Assembly (NCBI GenBank): GCA_000296795.1
Contig: BAFH01000004.1
Span: forward strand, 682,001 to 746,000
Reading direction: 5' to 3'
From: Candidatus Jettenia caeni
Lineage (GTDB): Bacteria; Planctomycetota; Brocadiia; Brocadiales; Brocadiaceae
Length of the DNA: 64,000 nt
Positions 27,133 through 36,787 of this stretch are shown here, one piece after another (position 1 is the first letter of the stretch; every line of letters begins with the position of its first letter). The position numbers and the translations under genes were made by a program. A model generated the notes under the pieces. It was not told the origin of the DNA. It did not search any database and saw nothing but the letters and a program-made list of their open reading frames with translations.

Positions 27133-27753
27133 ATGCAGCATACAACAGTTAGCCTCATAGCAGCAACATTCTTCATTGCTTTGACCCATGCCATAATGCC
27201 TACTCATTGGATGCCCTTTGCCTTGATAGGAAAGGGACAAAAGTGGAGCCTGACGAAAACTATCTTTGTCACCGCAGCAGCCGGACTAGGTCATTCTCTG
27301 ATAACAAGTATTTTGGGTTCCGTTATTGCCCTCCTTGGATTTCATATGACAAAATATATAGAAACCATTGCAGAGCCTCTATCCGGTTTCATCTTAATTG
27401 CCATTGGTATTACCTTTATCCTTATAGGAAGGTTAAGAACAAGCCCGCACAATCATGATCATTCAGCATTCTCCGATAAAAGCATCATTATCTCATTATT
27501 CTTAATGTTAAGCTGTTCACCTTGTGTCGCCTTATTACCTATATTTTTAGCTGCAAGTACACTCAGTTGGGCTATGCTTTTGGTACTTTCAATTGTCTTG
27601 TCGGTAACAACTATTTCCGGTATGTTAGGATTAACAGTACTTGCTTATAAAGGGGTAAAAAAACTACATATTTGTAGCATCGAACGTTACGAAAAAGAGA
27701 TTATTGGGGGAATACTGACCCTTATAGGAATACTATTTCTCGTAATCCATTAG
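27133..27753 (+). CDS. UreH/RcnA-like polytopic membrane protein (putative metal or sulfite exporter)
   Basis: A 206-residue protein with about six transmembrane helices. HAIMPTHWMPFALIGKG in the first helix and AAGLGHSLITS in the second resemble UreH/HupE/RcnA-type Ni/Co permeases and DsbD/TauE-like membrane proteins. A short His-rich loop (HNHDH) sits in the cytoplasmic middle, as in metal transporters. LSCSPCVALLP in helix four contains a Cys pair (C-x2-C) that would instead fit a thiol-transfer role. Both remain possible. No metal-related neighbour is present. Confidence 0.6.
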   Translation: MQHTTVSLIAATFFIALTHAIMPTHWMPFALIGKGQKWSLTKTIFVTAAAGLGHSLITSILGSVIALLGFHMTKYIETIAEPLSGFILIAIGITFILIGRLRTSPHNHDHSAFSDKSIIISLFLMLSCSPCVALLPIFLAASTLSWAMLLVLSIVLSVTTISGMLGLTVLAYKGVKKLHICSIERYEKEIIGGILTLIGILFLVIH

Positions 27754-28014
27754 ATGTGTTAACAGAAAAATTCTCATATTCCTTTGATGTAGAAGAGCGG
27801 CTTTAGCCTTGCTTCCCTTCCCCGCCTGAATACCTGATCGGGAATAGCAGTCTTATAGGATTGAAGCTTCTATACATTAAAAATAGGGTATATCACAGCC
27901 TGTATAGGAGACGTATTGTTCATCCATTGTAACAGCGATCTTGCATTCCAGCCGCCACTCTACATGCTATAAACCTGACTATTCTCTTCCATCAAAATGC
28001 AAATTTGATTTTTC
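27754..28014. other. Intergenic region without a recognisable gene
   Basis: No ORF with a ribosome-binding site and no tRNA-like or other RNA structure was seen in this stretch between the membrane protein and the TPR lipoprotein. The downstream end carries the promoter listed separately. Confidence 0.4.
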
Positions 28015-28042
28015 TTGACAATTCATCTTGTAACACTAAAAT
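28015..28042 (+). promoter_or_regulatory. Probable sigma-70 promoter for the TPR lipoprotein gene
   Basis: TTGACA (28015-28020), a 16-bp spacer and TAAAAT (28037-28042) lie 46 bp before the start codon at 28088. Confidence 0.6.
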
Positions 28043-28087
28043 GCTGTAAAAATTATTAATTTTTATAAAGGGGTTAGAATAAGAATT

Positions 28088-29128
28088 ATGAAAAATCCAT
28101 CTCTTTTTCAGACTTTATGTCCTTTAAAATCAGTTTACTATAGCTTAGCTCTTCTCGCAGGTGTTTTTCTTATTATCTGTTGTGGATGTGGAAAAAAAGA
28201 AAAGGAGGTTGAAGAGGCTATAGAATTCAAGGATATTATTTCAACTACCTATGAGAAGTTGACACCAAAAGTAGCCGAAGAGACTATACCTGTTGAGACC
28301 AAACAGCCTATTCCAGAGCAACCCGCTATTCCGGTACAATCTATCCAAATCAAAGAAACACCACAACCAAATCCACCGGTAATTGATAAGCCGGTTACCG
28401 TACAAGTTACGGCACAAGATTTCTTTAACGAAGGCTTGGAATACTTTAACCAGGGCCAATTCGAAGAGGCCATCGAATCGTTTAGCAAGGCAACCGAAAT
28501 AGAAAGTACCATGGTTGAAGCTTACAGACTGAAAGCTTTAGCGTACAGCAAGCTTGGAAAGACAAATGAGACCGCTATCTCATTGAAAAAGATTGTAGAG
28601 CTAGATTCAAAAGATTCTGGAGCAAACCTTAATCTGGGAATTTTTTATGCTAAGAAGGGAATGACTGACGATGCTATCACAGCATTTGAAAGGTCTATAT
28701 CATTAAGTCCGAATAACGCCAAAGTTTATTATAATTTGGGCTGCCTTTATAACAAAAAGAAGTTAACCGATAAGGCAATCACGGCTTATCAAAGGGCAGT
28801 AAAAATTGATCCAAACTATGCTAATGCATATTACAATCTCGGTGTTATTTATAATAATAAGCAGAAGTATGATGATGCCATAAAAACTTTTAAAAGGGTT
28901 TTAACCCTGGACGCTGAACATCACGAAGCCCGTTATAATCTTGGATTTGCATACAATCAAAAAGGACTCTATAATGAGGCTATAGCTACGTGTGAAAAGC
29001 TTCTAGAATTAAGCCCGGGAAATGCTCATGCACACCTTTTATTAGGTGATAGCTACAGTAAGCTAGGTAAACACAAAGAGGCAAAAGAAGAATATGATAT
29101 CTATAAAGAATTAATTTTCATTGAATAA
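28088..29128 (+). CDS. TPR-repeat lipoprotein
   Basis: A 346-residue protein with a lipoprotein signal (hydrophobic segment then IICCGCG with adjacent Cys residues at about 32-35). A Pro/Gln/Glu-rich linker of about 80 residues follows, then about seven tetratricopeptide repeats (for example AKVYYNLGCLYNKKKLTDKAITAYQ). It resembles the TPR lipoprotein at 1571-2311 in design but is not adjacent to the same partners. Probably an envelope scaffold. Upstream AAGGGG may serve as ribosome-binding site. Confidence 0.82.
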   Translation: MKNPSLFQTLCPLKSVYYSLALLAGVFLIICCGCGKKEKEVEEAIEFKDIISTTYEKLTPKVAEETIPVETKQPIPEQPAIPVQSIQIKETPQPNPPVIDKPVTVQVTAQDFFNEGLEYFNQGQFEEAIESFSKATEIESTMVEAYRLKALAYSKLGKTNETAISLKKIVELDSKDSGANLNLGIFYAKKGMTDDAITAFERSISLSPNNAKVYYNLGCLYNKKKLTDKAITAYQRAVKIDPNYANAYYNLGVIYNNKQKYDDAIKTFKRVLTLDAEHHEARYNLGFAYNQKGLYNEAIATCEKLLELSPGNAHAHLLLGDSYSKLGKHKEAKEEYDIYKELIFIE

Positions 29129-29176
29129 CATTTGTAGGATATCATTTTAAGTTGGTGATAAATACTCGATATTAAC

Positions 29177-29219
29177 AGATGACACAGATTTTTGTTCATA
29201 AGCATAATCTGTGTCATCT
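29177..29219. terminator. Bidirectional terminator-like hairpin between converging genes
   Basis: A perfect 14-bp inverted repeat (AGATGACACAGATT and its complement) with a 15-nt loop lies between the converging TPR lipoprotein and ilvC genes. There is no long T-tract on either side, so factor-independent termination is likely but not certain. Confidence 0.65.
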
Positions 29220-29239
29220 TGGAATTTCCTTACATTTCA

Positions 29240-30241
29240 TTATAGCTCTTTAGCATTAATCCACTTCATCATCTTCCGCAATTCTCTACCGACTTTTTCA
29301 ATAAGATGACCTTTATCCTTTTTCTCCAGGGCATTGAAGACGGGTCTTCCTGCCTGGTTTTCTAATATCCATTCTTTGGCAAACTGACCAGTTTGTATCT
29401 CGGTTAATATACGTTTCATTTCCTTCTTTGTTTCTTCTGTAACAATGCGCGGACCACGTGTCAGGTCTCCATATTCGGCAGTATTGCTAATTGAGTATCG
29501 CATATAACTCAGACCGCCCTGATAAAAAAGATCTACAATCAATTTTAACTCATGCATGCATTCAAAATAGGCAAGCTCAGGCTGATATCCTGCTTCTACC
29601 AATGTCTCAAACCCTGCCTTAACAAGAGCGGCTGCCCCTCCACATAATACCGCTTGCTCACCAAAGAGGTCTGTCTCAGTTTCTTCTGAAAAGGTCGTCT
29701 CAATTACACCCGCCCGTGTACCTCCAATCCCGTGTGCATAAGCCATAGCCTTTTCCTTCGCCTTTCCCGTAGCATCCTGATGGATAGCCATAAGGCACGG
29801 AACACCGCCACCTTTTTCAAATTCACTGCGGACAAGATGTCCAGGCCCTTTTGGCGCCACCATTATAACATCTATATTACTTGGAGGTACGACCTGTCCA
29901 AAATGTATATTGAAACCATGCGAGAAACATAATGTCTTCCCTTCTTTTAAATAGGGTTTAATTTGTGTCTCATAAACCATCCTTTGTGTCTCATCCGGTA
30001 TAAGTATCTGAATAAAATCGCCCTGTCGAGCTGCCTCGTCCACAGTAACTGGTTTAAACCCATGTTTAACTGCTAACTGATAATTAGGTGTACCCGCCCT
30101 CGTGGATACAATTACATCCATGCCGGATTCTTTTAAATTCTGTGCTTGCGCATGTCCCTGACTGCCGTACCCGACCACAGCAACCTTTTTCCCTTTCAGC
30201 ACGTTAATATCAGCATCTTTTTCATAATAAATTTTTAGCAT
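29240..30241 (-). CDS. ilvC: Ketol-acid reductoisomerase
   Basis: A 333-residue enzyme of branched-chain amino acid synthesis that isomerises and reduces acetolactate. NAD(P) motif [16 protein letters not shown] is at the N terminus. [12 protein letters not shown] and the helical C-terminal domain with [13 protein letters not shown], carrying the Mg ligands, are intact. This is the short (class I) form. It follows ilvH by 26 bp. Confidence 0.97.
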   Translation of the reverse strand: MLKIYYEKDADINVLKGKKVAVVGYGSQGHAQAQNLKESGMDVIVSTRAGTPNYQLAVKHGFKPVTVDEAARQGDFIQILIPDETQRMVYETQIKPYLKEGKTLCFSHGFNIHFGQVVPPSNIDVIMVAPKGPGHLVRSEFEKGGGVPCLMAIHQDATGKAKEKAMAYAHGIGGTRAGVIETTFSEETETDLFGEQAVLCGGAAALVKAGFETLVEAGYQPELAYFECMHELKLIVDLFYQGGLSYMRYSISNTAEYGDLTRGPRIVTEETKKEMKRILTEIQTGQFAKEWILENQAGRPVFNALEKKDKGHLIEKVGRELRKMMKWINAKEL

Positions 30242-30267
30242 ATCTCTTCCTTTTTTGTTCTCTCTCG

Positions 30268-30747
30268 TTATTTTGTACCGCGTGCAATAGCAATACTCCC
30301 TGTCCGTACTAACTCTTTAATTCCATACGGTCTCAATAAGCTTAGCATCGCCTCAAGTTTATCCTCTGTACCAGCAATCTCAATGACAAGGTCCTTCTGA
30401 CCTACATCCACAATCTTTCCTCTGAAGATAGTTACTATTTCAATAATTTCCCCACGTTTTCCAAGAGGGCTGTTCACTTTTAGCAGCATTAAATCCCGCT
30501 CAATAAATTCCTCGGTAGTAAAATCGATTACCTTAACCACATCGATAATCTTTCCTATCTGTTTTCTTACTTGTTCCAAAATGGCATCGTCACCTCTCAC
30601 TACAATGGTAATTCGCGAAAACGCAGGATTTTCTGTCTCTCCAACAGCAAGACTATCAATATTAAATCCTCTTCCGCTAATAAGACCAGTAATACGAGCT
30701 AAAATGCCAACCTTGTTTTCTACTAAAATAGAGATAACGTGCCGCAT
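30268..30747 (-). CDS. ilvH: Acetolactate synthase regulatory (small) subunit
   Basis: A 159-residue ACT-domain protein with N-terminal [30 protein letters not shown], the classical IlvH/IlvN start that forms the valine-binding site. The C-terminal half has the family's second domain. The catalytic subunit gene ilvB is not in the window. It lies 3 bp after rnfA and 26 bp before ilvC, apparently in one transcript with both. Confidence 0.95.
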   Translation of the reverse strand: MRHVISILVENKVGILARITGLISGRGFNIDSLAVGETENPAFSRITIVVRGDDAILEQVRKQIGKIIDVVKVIDFTTEEFIERDLMLLKVNSPLGKRGEIIEIVTIFRGKIVDVGQKDLVIEIAGTEDKLEAMLSLLRPYGIKELVRTGSIAIARGTK

Positions 30748-30750
30748 ATG

Positions 30751-31389
30751 TTATTGAACCATCCCTGAAAATCCTAAAAAAGCCAGAGCCATAAGGCCAG
30801 TACAAATAAAGGCAATGGGAATACCTCGCAAGGGCTGAGGTATATTGACCAAAGCTAAACGCTCCCGAATCCCTGACATCAAAAGCATAGCTACTGTAAA
30901 ACCAATCCCTGCTCCAAATCCCTGTATCGTAGCCTCTAAAAATCCCAAATGTTTTGGAGAATCAGTCGTATTTAAAAGCGCAACTCCTAATACTGCGCAG
31001 TTGGTAGTGATCAATGGTAGATATATACCAAGACTCTCATAGAGAGCCGGCACCATCTTTCTGAGCAGCATCTCAACTAATTGCACCAATGTTGCGATAA
31101 CAAGAATATAACTAATAGTCTTCAATACCTCGATAAGACCAGTTTCCCGGACAGAGGGAAAGATGGTTGCGATAATATTTGCATCGCCTGGCAGAAGGAT
31201 ATAGTTATATACAATCCATGTAATCGCAGAAGAAAGAGTCATGACAAATGTGACCGCCACACCCATTCCCATAGCAGATGATGTTTTTTGAGAAACACCA
31301 AGGAATGGACAGAGCCCCAGAAACTTTGCCAGAACAAAGTTATTGACAAAAACGACACTTACAATAATGAATGCAATTTCCTTAATCAT
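30751..31389 (-). CDS. rnfA: Electron transport complex protein RnfA
   Basis: A 212-residue membrane subunit with six predicted helices. It has the family signatures [18 protein letters not shown] near the N terminus and [12 protein letters not shown]. Rnf couples ferredoxin:NAD oxidoreduction to Na+ or H+ translocation. It overlaps rnfE by 8 bp. The other rnf genes seen in this window, rnfC and rnfD, lie at the opposite end on the other strand. Confidence 0.95.
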   Translation of the reverse strand: MIKEIAFIIVSVVFVNNFVLAKFLGLCPFLGVSQKTSSAMGMGVAVTFVMTLSSAITWIVYNYILLPGDANIIATIFPSVRETGLIEVLKTISYILVIATLVQLVEMLLRKMVPALYESLGIYLPLITTNCAVLGVALLNTTDSPKHLGFLEATIQGFGAGIGFTVAMLLMSGIRERLALVNIPQPLRGIPIAFICTGLMALAFLGFSGMVQ

Positions 31390-32017
31390 TTTTCATATAT
31401 TCCATCATGGCTTTTTCACTTTTTTTAAGCTTTCTCCAGTTAAAAAAGCCCAATAACAATCCCAATACAATAAACGCCCCTGGAGCCATAATCATAACTG
31501 AGGCAGGATTATATGACTCGGATACTTTTAGGCCAAAAAGCGTCCCGGCCCCTGAAATTTCACGTATGGATGAGACAATGCAGAGCGAGAGTGTCCACCC
31601 TAAACCCAAACCAGCTCCATCCAAAACAGAAACGAACGGTTTGTTTTTATATGCAAAGGACTCTGCACGATACATGATAATACAGTTAACAACAATAAGC
31701 GGTATAAATATACCGAGTGATGCATTCAGCTCGGGCGGCAGATACGCCTTCATAAGCAATTCCACCATAGTTACAAAGGCAGCAATAATAACAATAAAAC
31801 AGGGGATACGAATTTCGCGTGGAATAAACGACCGGACAAGAGAAATAATATAGTTCGAGCAAACAAGTACAAAGGTCGCAGCCCCTCCCATTGCAAGTCC
31901 GTTTTTTACCGATGTTGTAACCGCAAGGCTGGGACAAAGTCCCAATACCAGCACAAACATGGGATTGTATTGAAAAAATCCCTTCGTAAATTCTTTCAGA
32001 TTATTTTCTTCTGCCAT
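31382..32017 (-). CDS. rnfE: Electron transport complex protein RnfE
   Basis: A 211-residue membrane protein homologous to RnfA but with the RnfE-type N terminus [25 protein letters not shown]. About six helices; [18 protein letters not shown] and [18 protein letters not shown] are RnfE hallmarks. RnfA and RnfE pair in the membrane core. Cotranscribed with rnfA and the ilv genes, judging by overlap and spacing. Confidence 0.95.
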   Translation of the reverse strand: MAEENNLKEFTKGFFQYNPMFVLVLGLCPSLAVTTSVKNGLAMGGAATFVLVCSNYIISLVRSFIPREIRIPCFIVIIAAFVTMVELLMKAYLPPELNASLGIFIPLIVVNCIIMYRAESFAYKNKPFVSVLDGAGLGLGWTLSLCIVSSIREISGAGTLFGLKVSESYNPASVMIMAPGAFIVLGLLLGFFNWRKLKKSEKAMMEYMKND

Positions 32018-32084
32018 ATCAATCTATAATTCCAAAAATCTTCAAAAGGCTAAATGTTTTATAGATAAAAGTCAAGGATAAATT

Positions 32085-32339
32085 TTAGTGGAGATATTTG
32101 CCAATTTCTTTCTCATCAAAACCGAATAATACTTTATCACCAATAACCACAATAGGCAATTTGTCGAGCGATTCAATATCATCGGTTCCTACAATTTTTA
32201 TTACTTCTCTTCTTGCAGTATCATCTTTATCAATATCATAAGAAACGTAATCCGCTTTTTTCTTGTTTAGATAAGCTAACAATTGATTGCACTTTGGACA
32301 AAAGGGAGTACAAAACACCTTAAATTTATTCTTAGTCAT
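32085..32339 (-). CDS. Glutaredoxin-like thioredoxin-fold protein
   Basis: An 84-residue protein with the active-site motif CPKC in VFCTPFCPKCNQLLAYL, followed by LPIVVIGDKVLFGFDEKEI as the cis-Pro loop. Size and motif match small glutaredoxin/NrdH-like proteins, although CPKC differs from CPYC. It lies 67 bp upstream of rnfE on the same strand and might be the first gene of that unit. Confidence 0.85.
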   Translation of the reverse strand: MTKNKFKVFCTPFCPKCNQLLAYLNKKKADYVSYDIDKDDTARREVIKIVGTDDIESLDKLPIVVIGDKVLFGFDEKEIGKYLH

Positions 32340-32583
32340 ATTATTTCTCCCAAGGAAATAAGGCCTTCGGGAATCTTACCTTTTTCATAATACCAAAAGG
32401 TATGCTGGTAGCTCTATCGTTATTGTTAGAATCCCCGTACAATTATAAATTTAAAAATTCTGTATAGAGAAAAGATTCAAACAAAAAAGATAATAACAGT
32501 CAACGAAAAAAAATACCTACGAGATAAATTACGATAGTATTTATCCTATTAGTATCCAGTAGTATACAGCCAGAGTTATTCTT
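32340..32583. other. AT-rich intergenic region without a gene
   Basis: The divergent space between the glutaredoxin-like gene and purH. No ORF, no tRNA and no recognisable riboswitch fold was seen. It contains the promoter region for purH, given separately, and presumably that of the glutaredoxin-rnf-ilv unit. Confidence 0.4.
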
Positions 32584-32612
32584 TTGACTTGATTTTTCTA
32601 TTCTGCTAAAAT
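32584..32612 (+). promoter_or_regulatory. Probable sigma-70 promoter for purH-trpF
   Basis: TTGACT (32584-32589), a 17-bp spacer and TAAAAT (32607-32612) lie 98 bp upstream of purH, which itself is preceded by a GAGGAG ribosome-binding site. Confidence 0.6.
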
Positions 32613-32709
32613 CACAGAACAGAAAAACAAACTACAAAAAAGACGGAGAAAAAGCTTATTAAAGCTGGTATTTGCATAAGTTTATCTACCAATAAAATGA
32701 GGAGAAAAG

Positions 32710-34287
32710 ATGACAAGAGTAGAAAGGGCACTCATTAGTGTCTCGGATAAAACAGGCATTGTAGAGTTTGCTAAGGAATTACAACATTTGGGTATCGAGA
32801 TTGTTTCAACTGGCGGTACGTCCAAATTACTGAAAGAGAACGGCATCCGTGTAATAGAAATATCTGAATATACAGGCTTCCCTGAAATCATGGACGGACG
32901 TGTAAAAACATTACATCCAAGGGTGCATGGTGGATTATTAGCGTTAAGAGACAACGAAATTCACAAAAGGCAAATGAGAGAACTGGAAATCAAACCCATC
33001 GATATGGTTGTAGTCAATCTTTATCCTTTCGAGAAAACAATTGCCAAAAAAGACGTAAGTATGGAGGAGGCAATTGAAAATATCGATATCGGAGGTCCTT
33101 CTATGATTCGGTCTGCCTCTAAAAATTACAAGCAGGTAATTGTCGTTGTTAACCCTAAGCGCTATAATTTTCTTATTGAAGAACTGAAGGCAAATCATAA
33201 CGATATTTCAGAAAAGATGCGTTTAGAACTGGCTATTGAAGCATTCAGGACAACAGGCCGCTATGATAGAATTATAGCTAACTATTTTGATAGTCTGGGT
33301 GAGGAAAAGGGAGGCTATCCAACAGCCCTCTCACTCGACTATATAAAGCGGCAAGCCCTGCGTTATGGTGAGAACCCGCATCAAACAGCCTCATTTTATA
33401 TTGAAGAAAATGTTCAGGAACCTTGTATCTCCAACGCTCAGCAATTATATGGGAAGGAACTTTCCTATAATAATATCATAGATCTCAATGCAGCCCTGGA
33501 ACTGGTAAAAGAATTTGAGCGGCCTTCTGCTATTGTAATAAAACATACGAACCCTTGTGGTTCCGCATCGGCAGATACTTTAGCCGAGGCATTTATAAAC
33601 GCATACCGTGGCGATCCTGTATCTGCATTCGGTTGTATTCTGGGGTTAAACAAGATCGTAGACAGTAAAACTGCTGAAGCTATCACAGAGCCGGGCCATT
33701 TTGTAGAAGCAATTATTGCACCAGATTACGAGCAAGAGGCTATAGAAATACTCACAACAAAACGGAAATGGGGAAGCAATTTAAGAATTTTAAAGACAGG
33801 TGAATTATTGGCAAAATCGATAGACCCTCATGCCTGCGATATGAAGAGGGTAATAGGAGGAATGCTTTTGCAGAGCAGGGATTTAACCATATATGATTCT
33901 ACAGCCCTTAAGATTGTTACCAGGAAAAAGCCATCCGAAAAAGAAATGGCTGATCTTCGATTTGCCTTTATCGTTTGTAAACATGTAAAATCTAACAGTA
34001 TTGTACTGGCAAAAAATGAGGCGGTAATAGGTGTCGGCGCCGGTCAAATGAGCCGTATTGATTCCACGGAAATTGCTATGAAAAAGGCAGGCGAAAGGGT
34101 GAAAGGAGCTGTAATGGCTTCGGATGCCTTTTTCCCCTTCAGGGATAATGTGGATGCGGCTGCGAAGGCTGGTATAATTGCAATCATTCAACCGGGAGGA
34201 TCTACGAAAGACGACGAATCAATCGCAGCAGCGGATGAACATGGAATTGCCATGGTATTTACCGGTCAACGGCATTTCAGGCACTAA
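32710..34287 (+). CDS. purH: Bifunctional AICAR transformylase/IMP cyclohydrolase
   Basis: A 525-residue enzyme catalysing the last two steps of IMP synthesis. The N-terminal MGS-like IMP cyclohydrolase domain has LISVSDKTGIVEFA and STGGTSKLL. The C-terminal transformylase domain has RYGENPHQTASFY, KHTNPCG and SDAFFPFRDNVD. All core motifs are intact. It is followed by trpF after 2 bp, an unusual pairing of pathways. Confidence 0.97.
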   Translation: MTRVERALISVSDKTGIVEFAKELQHLGIEIVSTGGTSKLLKENGIRVIEISEYTGFPEIMDGRVKTLHPRVHGGLLALRDNEIHKRQMRELEIKPIDMVVVNLYPFEKTIAKKDVSMEEAIENIDIGGPSMIRSASKNYKQVIVVVNPKRYNFLIEELKANHNDISEKMRLELAIEAFRTTGRYDRIIANYFDSLGEEKGGYPTALSLDYIKRQALRYGENPHQTASFYIEENVQEPCISNAQQLYGKELSYNNIIDLNAALELVKEFERPSAIVIKHTNPCGSASADTLAEAFINAYRGDPVSAFGCILGLNKIVDSKTAEAITEPGHFVEAIIAPDYEQEAIEILTTKRKWGSNLRILKTGELLAKSIDPHACDMKRVIGGMLLQSRDLTIYDSTALKIVTRKKPSEKEMADLRFAFIVCKHVKSNSIVLAKNEAVIGVGAGQMSRIDSTEIAMKKAGERVKGAVMASDAFFPFRDNVDAAAKAGIIAIIQPGGSTKDDESIAAADEHGIAMVFTGQRHFRH

Positions 34288-34289
34288 TT

Positions 34290-34916
34290 ATGAGGGTTAA
34301 AATTTGTGGAATTACGAATAGTGAAGATGCGCAAAATGCTGTCGAGCTGGGCGCAGATGCGCTGGGATTTGTCTTTGCAAAAAGCCCCCGTCAGATAACG
34401 AAGGATCAGGCCAGAGACATTATTAAAAACCTGCCGCCCTTTGTCTCTGCTGTGGGAGTTTTTGTTGATGAACAGGTAACTAGTATTAAAGAGATATGTG
34501 AATTTTGCAATATACGCACCGTTCAGCTTCATGGCAATGAACCCCCCTCGTATCTGAAAGATCTGGATACCTATGTCATTATAAAAGCCTTTCGGATTAG
34601 AGATGATGATGACTTAAAACCTATGGCAATTTACCAACCTCATGCCTTTTTATTGGATAGTTATGTAAAAGGAACCATGGGCGGAACCGGAGTCTCATTC
34701 AAATGGGAAATTGCCAAACAGGCGCATAAATACGGGACTATTATTCTATCAGGTGGTTTAACACCCGAAAATGTTAAAGAAGCTATCCATACGGCGAGAC
34801 CGTATGCAGTGGATGTATCGTCAGGTGTAGAATTGTCACCAGGCAAGAAAGATAAGACATTCATAAGACGTTTCATGAAAAATGCAAAGGAAGAATCAAC
34901 GTATCTTAAACTATAA
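34290..34916 (+). CDS. trpF: Phosphoribosylanthranilate isomerase
   Basis: A 208-residue TIM-barrel enzyme of tryptophan synthesis. Motifs are RVKICGITNSEDA with the catalytic Cys, GFVFAKSPRQI, VQLHGNE and the phosphate-binding ILSGGLTPENV and VDVSSGVE. No other trp gene is nearby. Cotranscription with purH is likely because only two bases separate the genes. Confidence 0.96.
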   Translation: MRVKICGITNSEDAQNAVELGADALGFVFAKSPRQITKDQARDIIKNLPPFVSAVGVFVDEQVTSIKEICEFCNIRTVQLHGNEPPSYLKDLDTYVIIKAFRIRDDDDLKPMAIYQPHAFLLDSYVKGTMGGTGVSFKWEIAKQAHKYGTIILSGGLTPENVKEAIHTARPYAVDVSSGVELSPGKKDKTFIRRFMKNAKEESTYLKL

Positions 34917-34930
34917 TACGTACACATTTC

Positions 34931-34947
34931 CCCCCTTTCAAAGGGGG
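34931..34947. repeat. Short palindrome CCCCCTTT/AAAGGGGG
   Basis: A perfect 17-nt palindrome (eight-base arms around one central base) immediately after trpF, with a partial downstream copy of the AGGGGGAT arm. Sequences of this type are frequent dispersed repeats in many bacterial genomes and this one could also help terminate trpF transcription. Confidence 0.55.
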
Positions 34948-35008
34948 ATCAAGGGGGATTATGTATCCATATAATTTTTGAAGAGTAACAATTTTAATAA
35001 ATTTTTTT

Positions 35009-36787
35009 GTGTTTCCTATGGAAGTATTCAACGTTGCGGGCATGCCCGTCCCTTTCATCAACAGCATTGATATTAAAGAACTCACTCCTGATTCACGTTA
35101 TGAATCGTACCGGTTGTTCAAACTCAATTATGAAGCGCACACATTAGCACTCCATCCTGCCTTTGACACCTTATTCTCACTGAACCTTGCCCGGGGAATT
35201 ATCCCATTCGATCACCAGGTAAATTCTGTAAAAAAACTCCTCAGCAGGTTTCGGGGCAGAGGGATGCTTTGCGACGAAGTAGGACTGGGCAAGACTATCG
35301 AGGCGTGCCTTGCTATGATGGAACTTATTACACGAGGGCTTGTTAAACGAGTCCTCATTTTAGTTCCACCGTCTTTGATAGAACAATGGAAAGAAGAGAC
35401 ATTTTTTAAATTCAATCTCGAATTTATCACCTCTGATGATAAAAGGTTTAAAGACTGTAGAACCGATGCATGGGGAGAATTTGATCGTATTATCGCATCC
35501 ATCCACACCGCCAAAAAGATGCCTCATAGCAATGCAATTTCGCAACAAAATTTTGATCTTATTATTGTAGACGAGGCACACCATCTGAAAAACGCAAACA
35601 CCGTAGGATGGAAATTTCTCAATTCCCTCAGGAAAAAATACATCTTTTTATTAACTGCAACACCCGTCCACAATAACCTCGAAGAGCTTTTTAACCTCGT
35701 TACCTTAGTATACCCTGGTGAACTGGGCACATTGAAATCCTTTAAAAGGAACTATGTATCATCCGGTGACCGCCTGACCCCTAAAAATTACGAATCACTG
35801 AGAACACTACTGAGTGAACTTATTATCCGGAATAGACGCGCTACCAGCGATGTTAAATTTACAAAACGGCATGCGCGTACCATTCAAATCCATATGAGCG
35901 AACCGGAAAAGATATTCTATGAATCCGTATCCAATCTGGTAAAGAACCAGTACAAGGGTTCCCCGCAGCAGATAAAGATGACGTTAAGAATTTTACAGGA
36001 AGAGATTGGGAGCGTTCCTGCTGCAGCCGGCTCTACCCTTGAAAGTCTTATGGATAAACTCTCAGATAGCATAACGCTTAAAGAATTAATTGAACAATGC
36101 AACAGCATAACCTTCCCTGAAAAACTAAGGACATTGATCGAGGTGATCAACAAACTTACTGACAAAGTAATTGTCTTTACCAAGTTCAGACCATCCCATG
36201 CCCTGATAACCGAAACATTAAAAAAATGTGATATCCCCTACTCCCCGCTTCATGGTGGAATGACCAGGATCGAAAAAGAATCATCAATTAAGGATTTTCA
36301 AAGAAAAACAAAAGTACTCATCGCAACCGACGTAGGAAGTGAAGGGAGAAACCTTCAGTTCTGTAACAATATTATCAATTTCGATCTTCCGTGGAATCCT
36401 ATGAGAATAGAGCAGCGTATTGGGAGGATTTCACGTATTGGGCAGGAAAAGGATGTGCATATTTTAAATCTGTCTACAAAGGGCACCATTGAAGATTATA
36501 TCCTGTACCTCCTCGATGCAAAGATCAATATGTTCGAATTGGTCATTGGAGAGGTCGATGTTATTCTTGGCAAATTAGATGAAGAGACAGAATTCGAGGA
36601 TCTGATTATCGATGCATGGACAAAATCTGCAAACATGGCACAGTTTGAAAATGAGATAAATACGTTAGGGGAAAACCTGCTCGCCGCAAAACAGAAATAT
36701 TTTACCCTGAAAGATACGGAAGACAAAATATTCGGCAACCAATTCACTACCGCAGTTGCTGAAGAATCTCAACCAGAAGAGGAATGA
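35009..36787 (+). CDS. SNF2/RapA-type DEAD/DEAH helicase
   Basis: A 592-residue superfamily 2 ATPase of the SWI2/SNF2 type. Walker A is DEVGLGKT (89-96), motif II is DEAH (188-191), motif III is LTATPVHNN. The C-terminal helicase lobe has VFTKFR, ATDVGSEGRNLQFCNNIINFDLPWNP and QRIGRISRIGQ. All motifs are intact, so it is probably an active DNA translocase. The GTG at 35009 and the ATG at 35018 (MEVFNVAG) are both possible starts. The stop overlaps the start of the next gene (ATGA), so the two proteins are very likely coupled partners. It is unlike the single-polypeptide RapA in that its accessory region is a separate gene. Confidence 0.88.
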   Translation: MFPMEVFNVAGMPVPFINSIDIKELTPDSRYESYRLFKLNYEAHTLALHPAFDTLFSLNLARGIIPFDHQVNSVKKLLSRFRGRGMLCDEVGLGKTIEACLAMMELITRGLVKRVLILVPPSLIEQWKEETFFKFNLEFITSDDKRFKDCRTDAWGEFDRIIASIHTAKKMPHSNAISQQNFDLIIVDEAHHLKNANTVGWKFLNSLRKKYIFLLTATPVHNNLEELFNLVTLVYPGELGTLKSFKRNYVSSGDRLTPKNYESLRTLLSELIIRNRRATSDVKFTKRHARTIQIHMSEPEKIFYESVSNLVKNQYKGSPQQIKMTLRILQEEIGSVPAAAGSTLESLMDKLSDSITLKELIEQCNSITFPEKLRTLIEVINKLTDKVIVFTKFRPSHALITETLKKCDIPYSPLHGGMTRIEKESSIKDFQRKTKVLIATDVGSEGRNLQFCNNIINFDLPWNPMRIEQRIGRISRIGQEKDVHILNLSTKGTIEDYILYLLDAKINMFELVIGEVDVILGKLDEETEFEDLIIDAWTKSANMAQFENEINTLGENLLAAKQKYFTLKDTEDKIFGNQFTTAVAEESQPEEE

